From Argopecten irradians (lineage: Eukaryota; Mollusca; Bivalvia; Pectinida; Pectinidae), in assembly GCF_041381155.1 (NCBI RefSeq), contig NC_091146.1, positions 37,819,876 through 37,883,875 of the forward strand: a stretch of 64,000 bases of DNA, written 5' to 3'. The first letter of the stretch is position 1. Every line of letters begins with the position of its first letter. The translations under genes and the position numbers were made by a program. Below are positions 36,246 to 47,727 of this stretch, piece after piece. A model generated the notes under the pieces. That model saw only the letters and a program-made list of their open reading frames with translations, was not told the DNA's origin and did no database searches.

Positions 36246-39200
36246 GCGTCCTCAGTCGCACGCACGCCGTTCATGTTGCAGTCTAATTAAAATTCTAAAA
36301 TGATGACATAACAAATTGTAGTCACACAAAATTACGACATTTAGAGTTTACGACAGTTCACGACTGTCGTAAATTGGTCGTTGTCTAAAGATACACAGTG
36401 ACAATGACTCTGCAATCGGATGTTGCACTGAATGCCCAAAACCAGGCAAAACTGAAAAAACTTCAGTTACAAAAACTGAAAAAACTTCAGTTACAAAAGT
36501 TACTTACTTTATACCATAACCACCATTGAAAAGTTTGAGCTTCTAATTTTACTCGAAGATAAAAATGTTAAAAATAATTAATTCCATCCCGAAACAATTT
36601 CGTAGCACTATGTCCTATATAGAATACAGTACTGATTGCGCATGCATCGAAAGCAAAATAAATTATTCTAAATTATTTTTTGTGTAAATTAAACACATAT
36701 ATATACAAGATTAAACAACAATTATTGTTCAAATGATTGGTATCATTTATGCTCTATCGGCGGTGGAGCATCTTTAAATAGCGGCTTGTATGTCAGATCC
36801 AATTGATTGAAATATTAATGATCAATTAAATGAAATGCATGCAGTATATGCACGGACCTATTTGTTTGTTTGTTTGTTTTAAAAGATTTAATTTGTTACA
36901 TAAAAAGATAAAAAAAACTACTTTCTCATATGCATAACAATGTAGGACTATATTTCTGATACTTATTACGATCATGTATATTGTACTTTAGAGATAGCTA
37001 TCATTGGAAAGGAAACCCATAATCACCTTCATCAAAACATTAATGTCTATATTAGTTTATGTGTAATAATTTGGTATAGTTCCCGTAGTCAGGTATAGTC
37101 TCCCGTAGTCAAGGACAGAGAACTGTCGCAAAATAGATCATGACTATTATCCAATCGCATTCCTAGTAATTGTCATCTGATGTACTGAAGCAGAATTCAT
37201 AAGCTTACTTCTGGAAAATACGGAAAGTTGTATTTCTTAAAACAAAGTCTAGTAAACAAACTATTCTTTTATTAATATTTTTTGTTTCCTACAATATAAA
37301 TCGATATAATGTATATTTTCCCCTAAGTCTTACGTTATCTCAAGTTTTCCGATTTCTTGTTTTGCAGTTACATACAGTCTTGTATTAAAATCTGATAGTT
37401 TAAAATAAATTCAATTATGAATGCATTAACTGCTTTCCACATGGATGAATCAATCAATCAAATATTTTATTTAAGTTGCAAATTATCCTGCATATGAAAT
37501 ATTGCAACTTAAATTACTATATAATTATATAAATGATATATTACAATTATAAAAATGGAGTTATGAAGTGTTTGTTCGAAATTTAGCGATAAATTGATTG
37601 AAAATAAAATGGACAGATACTTTTTATGAACCTGACGTAGCCACGATATTTGACTTTGAGAGAGAAATTGTTTACATAAATATAAATGCAGTTTCTATTA
37701 TATAGATACATGCAAAACATATACAACGACTTGAAGAATCGTATGAAAACAAATTCCTTTACATTTCCAGCATCCATTTTAAACTGAATTGGTTAATGAA
37801 AAAAAACTAGTCGTATGAGAAGAAACCTTTAAGAATAAATTTACTTGGTATTTCCTGATCGGGATATGTTTTGATTAAGTGGATGATTTTTCATATTTAT
37901 CCAAATTGCGCAATATCTCGCAGGAAAATTAATCCTTGAAGGACTACTATCACCTCTGTTAAATTTACTACTTTGTTGCGATAATAACGTATGAGATCAG
38001 AAGGCAATGGCCAATTAGCTTCGCTCTCTAAAATTGAAAAAAAAAAAACTGTTCCAATTACTGTCCTTCAATACCAAGGGGGTGACTGTGTTTACCTGTT
38101 TAATAGGAAAGTACAACAACTTGTAATATCACATAGAGACAATAAAACTGTATCATTAATATGTTTGGATGTCCAGCTCTAAGTACTTTCAGTGCTTTAA
38201 TCTGAAGGGACACCGAGTGGTACAGACCGCTGGTCGGTGGTTTTTCTCCGGGTATTCTTTAATTTAAAGTGGTCGGGGGATACAGCGATTTCGTGTTTGT
38301 TTATAGTGCATTACTGTACATGCAAATACTTGTTTTGCTGAGTGGAAGACAAAAACAGAGTAAAATGTGTGAGATACATATAGCCATTGAATCATGTAGC
38401 TATATTACAATATGTCCAGATTTTTTTCTGAATTCTTCTCTGAAGCAAAGGAAGGCATCTTCAGCATCTATAGAATCAGGAACACATATAATTAAATACG
38501 TAGGTTTTTCTGATATAATTATCGGGCACATATAATACTCACATGATACCACGTGATAACACATATAGCACGTGTTAGCTACATTTGGTAGTACACACAT
38601 ATATTATGAAATGTTTACATATTCAAAACCCTATCAAATAAAAAAAACTAACATCCAGTAATGAATTAGCTGACCATAGCACGTGATTGCCTTGTTATCC
38701 GAGTAAACAGTTCATAGTTACATGTAGTATACGTGATACAAGTAAATACATTCAAACCTATGGGAAAGCATGATTAATTGATAGTTTAATTCTTAACATA
38801 TTTTAAAAGGACTTCAGCTAATTTAAACTCCTTTAGTATAAGCTTGATCCTGCAAGAGTTGCGGATAGATTGTAACGGACCATGATCGACTCCGACTAAG
38901 GTTTTGTTTGTGTACTCAGTTTATTTATTTCTAATTCAATCAAAGCTTTTCAACTTAGTGCATTAACGGGACAAAAAGTACATTGAAATGTGAACATATA
39001 TCGTGAACAAGTCAGTTGTTATGAAAGTGAGATTAGTTAGTTTTACTGCGATACGCAAGTGTACATGTGGTGAAATGTGTGTGAAATGTTCAAACTAGCT
39101 CGCTGTCAGTCATTACACATTGTGGTAGCAGGACGTCTTGTACATGCATGCTGAACTCTGACCCTTGCTTGTGGAGTGAAGCTACTTTTGCACATGCTCC

Positions 39201-40063
39201 TAACTAAAAAACAAGTTCATCAACTCCTCGGTGGTTATGCATTGCATTTGTCTTATGCCCGCGTCACACTGTCACGATTTTATATCCGATGGGCGTACGA
39301 ATATGGAATTTTCAATTTCGGGTGAAAATAGTCCCGAACGTGGTCTTACTTACCCGACGTCTTGACCGAAGTGATAGCCGATGAAAATACGACGCCTAAA
39401 GAAGGCCACACGATAATACCCGAACCAAACACAAAGTCAGCGAAATTATGTGTTTTACAAGGATGGAGATAGGAAGGGCACACGGATGCTGAGGGAAGGC
39501 GAAACGATGGCGACGTAGTGTTGTAAAAGCAAACATTACAATAAAATGCAATAAAATATCGGTAAAAGAAATAGATAGTTTTAAAGGCATATTGATATTG
39601 ATTTAGTTAAATCAAATTAGCAATTAATACACAGTTAAAGTTAATATTTCGACATGTGAAGTGTTATAGCTTCAATGTAATCGGGAATCAGTTACGTATC
39701 TAAATATATCTTCAAAAATTCGAAATAAATAAATAAGGGATTTATCTACAAGAGTTTTGTGCCTACAAGAGTTGTTCCTTTTGTTCTTGAAGTTGAAATA
39801 ATAGAATTAATGCACCTGTCGGCTTTTTCCTTTATTGATTATCATAACATGTCATTTTTGAAGTTACATGTACACACGATGAGTGTGAAAGCTACTCTGG
39901 TGCTGAGTTTTATACATGTCTTCATATGAGCGACTGAATTAAAGTCTCCGTTAGCAATTTTTTTGGCATGCCAAAGATGATTTCGTCACTCATTAAGTTA
40001 CTGCTGAAGACTGAAAAACTTCCTCGGCGGTCATACGATGGCTTAAGATAAAGATGCTGTCAC
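36246..40063. other. Unique AT-rich region (putative intron)
   Basis: Mostly non-repetitive, AT-rich, with short unsupported open frames on both strands. Around 38200-38270 the phrases ACCGAGTGGTACAGACC and TTTTCTCCGGGTATTC look like a dispersed-repeat remnant. Around 39255-39410 a CpG-richer stretch is also probably repeat-derived. No exon, RNA gene or complete element is recognised. Confidence 0.5.
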
Positions 40064-40153
40064 GAATGGTCCGATACGCTCACGATCACTACCGAATGGT
40101 CCGATACGCTCACGATCACTACCGAATGGTCCGATTCGCTCACGATCACTACC
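40064..40153. repeat. 30-bp direct repeat, three copies
   Basis: Three nearly identical 30-bp units beginning GAATGGTCCGATACGCTCAC. The third differs by one base (ATACG to ATTCG). A fourth copy has only its first three bases. Confidence 0.95.
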
Positions 40154-40635
40154 GAATTGGATCTCATGTGTCCATCCTGTGTCAAATTTGGGACAGTGTG
40201 ACGCCAGCATTAACTTTCATTATATTGGCTCAGGTATGGGTTCAGTGTACACTTTGTACCTGCTGAACGGTATTGTTATACGATTTGGAATTTCAACGGT
40301 TTCAATTAAAATACTTCATAACGTCGGTCGCGGATTTTGTTTCTTTTTTTTCAATTTTTGATGTCTATATGTTTCATAAGAAAAGTAGAACAATACATTT
40401 TTTTTCCATATTTTGCTTAATTCGTGGTTATATGTAACAGATTAATTAAGTCTCATTTAATTGTCCCTTTAAAATGTTTAACAGTGAAAGATTGTCAAAA
40501 TTTGATATTGATTTTTGACCCAAAAAAGACATTTGATCTAACCGGGCCTTTTTTGCTATTTTTATTGTTGTTTTTTAAAACTATTTCTAAAATGAACATT
40601 TACAGCTCAGACACATGACGTATTTATGTTAGTCA
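40154..40635. other. Unique spacer
   Basis: AT-rich, non-repetitive sequence between two short arrays. TTAGTCACCTTGGATCTG at its right end is the apparent seed of the 16-bp array that follows. Confidence 0.55.
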
Positions 40636-41083
40636 CCTTGGATCTGAGAGACCTTGGATCTGAGAGACCTTGGATCTTAGAGACCTTGGATCTGAGAGAC
40701 CTTGGATCTGAGAGACCTTGGATCTTAGAGACCTTGGATCTGAGTCACCTTGGATCTGAGAGACCTTGGATCTGAGAGACCTTGGATCTGAGAGACCTTG
40801 GATCTTAGAGACCTTGGATCTGAGAGACCTTGGATCTGAGAGACCTTGGATCTTAGAGACCTTGGATCTGAGAGACCTTGGATCTGAGAGACCTTGGATC
40901 TGAGAGACCTTGGATCTGAGAGACCTTGGATCTGAGAGACCTTGGATCTGAGAGACCTTGGATCTTAGAGACCTTGGATCTGAGAGACCTTGGATCTTAG
41001 AGACCTTGGATCTGAGAGACCTTGGATCTTAGAGACCTTGGATCTGAGAGACCTTGGATCTTAGAGACCTTGGATCTTAGGAT
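40636..41083. repeat. 16-bp minisatellite with higher-order pattern
   Basis: Twenty-eight tandem 16-bp units of two types, CCTTGGATCTGAGAGA (D) and CCTTGGATCTTAGAGA (K), with one seed-like unit ending GAGTCA. Reading left to right the order is DDK DDK S DDDK DDK, six D, then K DK DK DK K. The units are otherwise identical, so the array is young. Confidence 0.97.
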
Positions 41084-41512
41084 CTATATCATTGTGTACG
41101 TTGTACCATCTGGTCGAAGGCCTGATACATTCTATAAAAGACAATATGTCAGTCGAGCAAAACCACTTTACTTATATTAATGTACGGAGATGATTACATG
41201 TGTAAGCCTACACGTATAGTACGGTTCAGTTGTTTTCTATAAACAAAAAAAATACTATAATTACATATCGTTTGGACCCCGTAAAGTTTATCAAAATTAA
41301 ACCTCGCCAGACACTCCTGAGAGTCAATGAGAGGTACAAGGGTTTATGTATTATCATGTGTAGAATGATGGTGTGGTAACAATAAATACTACGGCCCGAA
41401 TCCATGTATACTATATGTATATTTTGTCATTGTTTGTTTTACGGACTCGGATACTGACCATGCGGCTTTAGGACGTCTCTCTGACCTTCCACATCTCGTC
41501 AGTGTATAAGGG
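41084..41512. other. Unique spacer
   Basis: Non-repetitive sequence between the 16-bp and 57-bp arrays. No feature recognised. Confidence 0.55.
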
Positions 41513-44500
41513 ATATCATATACTGTAGATTTGTATGAACAGAGGGGACTTATTGGATATCATTGCACACATAACCAGGGTCATATACATGTAGCTGTAT
41601 AGATAGAGGGGACTTATTGGGTATCCTTGCCACATACCCAGGGTAATATACATGTAGCTGTATAGATAGAGGGGACATATTGGGTATCCTTGCCACATAC
41701 CCAGGGGTGTATAGCTGTATAGATAGAGGGGGACATATTGGGTATCCTTGCCACATACCCAGGGTTATATAGCTGTATAGATAGAGGGGACATATTGGGT
41801 ATCTTTGCCTCTTACCCAGGGTTATATAGCAGTATAGACAGAGGGGACATATTGGGTATCCTTGCCACATTACCCAGGGGTGTATAGCTGTATAGATAGA
41901 GGGGACATATTGGGTATCCTTGCCACATACCCAGGGTTATATAGCTGTATGGACAGAGGGGACATATTGGGTATCCTTGCAACATACCCAGGGATATATA
42001 GCGGTATAGGACAGAGGGGACACATTGGGTATCCTTTGCCACATACCAGGGTTATATAGCTGTATAGACAGAGGGGACATATTGGGTATCCTTGCCACAT
42101 ACCCAGGGTTATATAGCAGTATAGACTAGAGGGGACATATTGGGTATCCTTGCCCACATACCCAGGGTTATATAGCAGTATAGACAGAGGGGACATATTG
42201 GATATCCTTGCCACATACCCAGGGTAATATACATGTAGCTGTATAGATAGAGGGGACATATTGGGTATCCTTGCCACATACCCAGGGTTATATAGCTGTA
42301 TAGATAGAGGGGACATATTGGGTATCCTTGCCACATACCCAGGGTTATATAGCTGTATAGACAGAGGGGACATATTGGGTATCCTTGCCACATACCCAGG
42401 GTTATATAGCTGTATAGACAGAGGGGACATATTGGGTATCCTTTGCCACCATACCCAGGGTTATATAGCTGTATAGACAGAGGGGACATATTGGGTATCC
42501 TTGCCACATACCCAGGGGTGTATGCTGTATAGATAGAGGGGGACATATTGGGTATCCTTTGCCACATTACCCAGGGTTTATATAGCTGTATAGATAGAGG
42601 GGACATATTGGGTATCTTTGCCTCATACCCAGGGTTATATAGCAGTATAGACAGAGGGGACATATTGGGTATCCTTGCCACATACCCAGGGTTATATAGC
42701 TGTATAGATAGAGGGGACATATTGGGTATCCTTGCCACATACCCAGGGTTATATAGCTGTATGGACAGAGGGACATATTGGGTATCCTTGCTCACATAAC
42801 CATGGGATATATAGCTGTATAGACAGAGGGGGCATTATTGGGTATCCTTGGCCACATACCCAGGGTTATATAGCTGTATAGACAGAGGGGACATATTGGG
42901 TATCCTTGCCACATACCCAGGGTTATATAGCAGTATAGGTACCAGGTTATATAGCGGTATAGACAGAGGGGGCATATTGGGTATCCTTGCCACATTACCC
43001 AGGGTTATATAGCTGTATAGATAGAGGGGACATATTGGGTATCCTAGCCACATACCCAGGGTTATATAGCAGTATAGACAGAGGGGACATATTGGGTATC
43101 CTTTGCCATCATACCCAGGGTTATATAGCAGTATAGACAAGAGGGGACATATTGGATATCCTTGCCACATACCCAGGGTAATATATGTAGCTGTATTAGA
43201 TAGAGGGGACATATTGGGTATACCTTGCCACATATACCCAGGGTTATATGCCTGTATAGATAGAGGGGACATATTGGGTATCCTTTGCCACATACCAGGG
43301 ATATATAGCTGTTGTATAGACAGAGGGGGCATATGTGGGTATCCTTGCCACATACCAGGGTTATAGTATCATGCTGTATAGACAAGAGGGGACATTATTG
43401 GGTATCCTTGCCACAGTACCCAGGGTTACTATTATGGGTGTATAGACAGAGGGGACATATTGGGTATCCTTGCCACGATACCCAGGGTTATATAGCTGTA
43501 TAGACAGAGGGGACATATTGGGTATCCTTGCCGCAACATACCAGGGTTAGTTGTAGCAGTTTAGACACGAGGGGACATATTTGCGCTATCACTCAGGCCA
43601 CAATACCAGGGTTACGCATATGCTCAGTATAGATACAAGGGGACATATTGGATATACTTATGCCACATACCCCAGGGTAATATAAATGTAGCTGCTATAG
43701 ATTATAGAGGGGACATAGGGTTTCCTTGCCACATAACCACAGAGGGATGTATGCATGTATGACAGAGGGGACATATTGGGTATCCTTGCTCCACAATACC
43801 CAGGGTTACTATTACCGTGTATAGACGAGGGGGGACATATGTGGTAATCCCATGCAAACATACCCCAGGAGGTTATAGCTATGTGATAGAACAGTGGGGG
43901 ACATATTGGGTATCCTTGCCACTCATACCCTGGGGTATATAGCGTATAGACAGAGGGGATCATATTTGGGTTCCGTGCCACGATACCCGGGTGATTTTAG
44001 CAGTACTAGCACAGAGGGGAAATTGGGATATCCTTGCCACATACCAGGGATCTATAGAGATGTGATACGACAGAGGGGGGACCATATTGCGCAGATTTCC
44101 CTTGCTACCAAAAGACCTCATGCGGTAAATGTATTCAGTAGCTGCTATAGCTATAGAGGGGCAATATTGGGTATCCTTGCAACATACACCAGGGGTGCTA
44201 TAGTAGCTGTATAGATAGAGGGGACATATTTGGGTATCCCTGCCACATTACCGGTGGCGTTTGATATAAGCTGTATAGACAGAGGGGACATATTGGGTAT
44301 CCTTGCCAATACCCAGGGGTGTATTTAGCTGATGTATAGACAGAGGGGGAACACATATTGGGTATCCTTGCCACATACCCCAGGGGTTTGTTATAGCTGT
44401 ATAGACAGAGGGGACATATTGGGTATCTTGCCAATTACCAGGGTTTATAGTGTATAGACAGAGGGACATATTGGGTTATCTTGGCCACTACCCAGGGTGT

Positions 44501-46735
44501 ATATAGCTGTATAGATAGAGGGGACATATTGGGTTCTCCTTGCCACATACCCAGGGTTATATAGCTGTATAAGATAGAGGGGACTTATTGGGTATCTTTG
44601 CCTTCATACCAGGGTTACTATAGCTGCATAGACAGAGGGGACTATATTGGGTATCCTATGCCACATACCGGGGTAATTATAGCTGCTATAGATAGAGGGG
44701 AACATATTGGGTATCCTTGCCACATTAACCAGGGTTATATAGCATGTATGGGGACAGAGGGGACATATTGGGTATCCTTGCCACATACCCAGGGATATAT
44801 AGCTGTATAGACAGAGGGGACACATTGGGTATCCTTGCCACATACCCAGGGTTACTATAGCTGTATTGACAGAGGGGACATATTGGGTATCCCTTGCCAC
44901 ATACCGGGAGGGTTATATAGCAGCAGTATAGACAGAGGGGACATATTGGGTATCCTTGCCACATTACCCCAGGGTTATTTAGCAGTATAGACAGAGGGAG
45001 ACATATTGGGTATTCCCTTTGCCAACTTACCCAGGCGTTATATAGCTGTATAGAGTAGAGGGGACATATTGTGGGGGGGGGGTATCCTTGCACATACCCA
45101 GGGGTTATTTATATAGCAGTATAGATAGAGGGGACATATTGGATATCCCTTGACCACATACCCAGGAGTTATATAGCTGGTATAGATAGAGGGGACATAT
45201 TGGGTATCCTTGCCAATTACTATAGGGTTTATTATAGGCACAGTATAGACAGTGGGGACATATTTGGGTACTCCTTGTGCACCACTTACCCGAAGGGTAG
45301 TATAAGCTGTATCAGACAGAGGGGTATCATATTGGGTATCCTTGCCACATACCTAGGGTTATATAGCTGTATAGATAGAGGGGACAGTTATTGGGTATCC
45401 CTTGCACATACCCAGGGTTATATAGCTGTATGTATAGATTAGAGGGGATACCCTGGGTTATATAGCTGTATAGATAGAGGGGGGACATTATTGGGTATCC
45501 TTGTCACTCATTGACCTAAGGGTTATATTAGCTGTTATAGATTAGAGGGGGACATATTGGGTATTCCTTGCACATAACCCTGGGTTGGTTATTAGTTGTA
45601 TAGGATAGAGGGGGACATTATTTGGCGTAATCCCTTGCATGATACCTTGGGTTATATAGCTTGTATAGATAGAGGCGGGGACATATTGGGTATCCTTTGC
45701 CTATGGTTACATTAGGCTAGGGTTATATTAAGCTGAATAAGATAGAGACGGACATATTGGGTTTCCTTGCCACATACCTAGGGTTATATAGCTGTATAGT
45801 ATAGCTGGGAAACATATTGGGTATCCTTGGCCACATACCAGGAGTTATAACAGCTGTATAGATAGTGAGGGACATATTGGGTATCGCTTGCCACTATACC
45901 TGCAGAGGGTTATATAGCGTGTGATAGAGAGAGGGGACCTTATTGGGTATCCTTGCCAAAATACCCCAGGGTTTATATAGCTGTATAGATACGAGGGGAC
46001 ATATTGGGTATTCCTTCGTCACATACCCTGGGTCATATAGCTGTATAGACAGAGGGCGCTCATACTTGGGTAGATCTTGTCATATACAAGGGTTATATAG
46101 CTGTATAGATTAGAGGGGACATATTGGGTATCCTCTGCCACATACCCAGGGTTATATAGCAGTATAGATAGAGGGGATTTATTGGGTATCCTTGCGACAT
46201 ACCCAGGGTTATATAGCTGTATAGATAGAGGGGACATATTGGGTATCCTTGCCACATACCCAGGGTTATATAGCTGTATAGATAGAGGGGACATATTGGG
46301 TATCCTTGCCAAATACCCAGGGTTATATAGCTGTATAGACAGAGGGGACACATTGGGTTTCCTTGCCACATACCCAGGGTTATATAGCTGTATAGACAGA
46401 GGGGACATATTGGGTATCCTTGTCACATACCCAGGGTTATATAGCTGTATAGATAGAGGGGACATATTGGGTATCCTTGCCAAATACCCAGGGTTATATA
46501 GCTGTATAGATAGAGGGGACATATTTGGTATCCTTGCCACATACCTAGGGTTTATATAGCAGTATAGATAGAGGGGGACATATTGGGTATCCTTGCACAT
46601 ACCCAGGGTTATATAGCTGCTATAGATAGAGGGGATCATATTGGGGTATCCTTGCCACAATACCCAGGGTTATATAGCTGTATAGACAGAGGGGGGAAAT
46701 ATTGGGTATCCTTGCCACATACCTAGGGTTATCGT
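41513..46735. repeat. 57-bp satellite array (intron upstream of the coding exon)
   Basis: About 90 copies of a 57-bp unit containing GTATCCTTGCCACATACCCA, GGGTTATATAGCTGTATAGA and GAGGGGACATATTGG. Units are clean from about 41600 to 43050 and from 46150 to the end. From about 43050 to 46000 they carry many one- and two-base insertions and deletions. Frequent variants are TAGATAGAGG versus TAGACAGAGG and AGCTGTAT versus AGCAGTAT. The period is a multiple of three, giving 19-residue repeats in spurious minus-strand frames. The array stops 160 bp before the coding exon. On the plus strand each unit has a CCACATACCCAG|G phrase that resembles a weak 3' splice site. Confidence 0.97.
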
Positions 46736-46872
46736 TAAAACATAATTGCAGATCATTGATGTCTTTGTAAATAGACGAGGTAAAATCATTTGATGGAATT
46801 GGAGGTTGGGCGGGATCCGTAACTCCACCGTTTCATGATTCATTATCGACAGGTTGATATAACGGTTACATT

Positions 46873-46908
46873 TTGTTGTTGTACTTTATTTACAGTTTCC
46901 ACAGTACC
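46873..46908 (+). promoter_or_regulatory. 3' splice site and leader of the coding exon
   Basis: A T-rich tract runs into TTTATTTACAG, with AG at 46894-46895. A second possible acceptor, TTTCCACAG, ends at 46904. Either leaves a short untranslated leader (13 or 4 bases) before ATG 46909, whose context is TACCATGTC. The T-rich tract and preceding non-coding sequence argue against translation starting upstream. Confidence 0.6.
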
Positions 46909-47727
46909 ATGTCCACCCCTCCAGCCCCTCACCGGTCTGAGCTGGTGTATGATCCTGAGTCTGAGGTCTTGTATGAGAATAGCGGAGACAGTACCGAGGG
47001 TATACCAGCTATAGACTCCGGTACGGAGGAGCGTTTTACCAAACGACAGTCCAGCGCGGGTATAGGTGGGGACGACCAGTCTTCAGCAGAGTATACCGGA
47101 AACCCAGGGGAGACAACACCACATATCAGTAGGGAATCGTCTTTAGAATCGAGTCACAGTTCACAAACAAACAAGATGGCGGCGGGATACTCAGCACGTT
47201 CTCCGCAATTGAACCCGTATGAAACATCTTGTGAAATTAATAGTGAAGAAGGGGGCTGGCAATGGGCGACGAAGAATTCTTCTATTCCGGATGACGAAAA
47301 CCTACAGACAGGTCAAAGGTCAAACTTTACAACCAGCAATACAGCGACCTCATACGGGACATCGCATCAGTCAGGTGAAAAAGTGTGTAGACTTTCTGTT
47401 AAAGATAAATCGAAAGTAGATAGAGAACTATCCAAGAAGGAGATACAGGACACCAAACCGTCCAAACCCGTGGTCGTGTTTAAGTGGGTAGCTACAGCCA
47501 CTATAGGTCTACTGGTGCTGGCCTGTCTCATAGCCAGTAGGGTGTCCTTCGTGTCTATAGCAGTGCGTCTGCGGTTAACCGATTCTAATGCTGAAAACAA
47601 CACGTATGGCTTCACCATGGTTACGATATTGCTGCTAATTCCTAATGTATTCAACCTACTTCGGTCGATGTGGATGGGACTGTCTAGGAAAGACATGCCC
47701 TGGCCAAGCAAACGATCCATCATGTGG
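46909..47727 (+). CDS. First coding exon of a two-pass membrane protein, possibly chitin synthase N-terminus
   Basis: This exon encodes 273 residues and ends in phase 0 at ...SIMW before GTAAGT (47728). Residues 1-186 are polar and rich in Ser, Thr, Glu and Gly, with no signal peptide, and look disordered and cytosolic. Two hydrophobic segments follow, about 189-219 (FKWVATATIGLLVLAC...) and 235-252 (FTMVTILLLIPNVFNLL), joined by a short loop with an Asn-Asn-Thr sequon at 230. A basic stretch LRSMWMGLSRKDMPWPSKR closes the exon. This topology and the 'IPNVFNLLRSMW...PWPS' style resemble the N-terminal membrane block of mollusc chitin synthases, which polymerise UDP-GlcNAc at the plasma membrane. 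No catalytic motif (EDR, QRRRW) is in the window, as expected for the first exon. The family call is from memory of the pattern, about even odds. The composition is clearly coding, unlike its flanks. Unspliced reading continues only to a stop at 47799. Satellites fill the introns on both sides. Confidence 0.7.

Noticed and set aside
41516..46660. Minus- and plus-strand 19-residue repeat frames over the 57-bp array
   Set aside because: The period is a multiple of three, frames break at every indel, and several frames are open at once.
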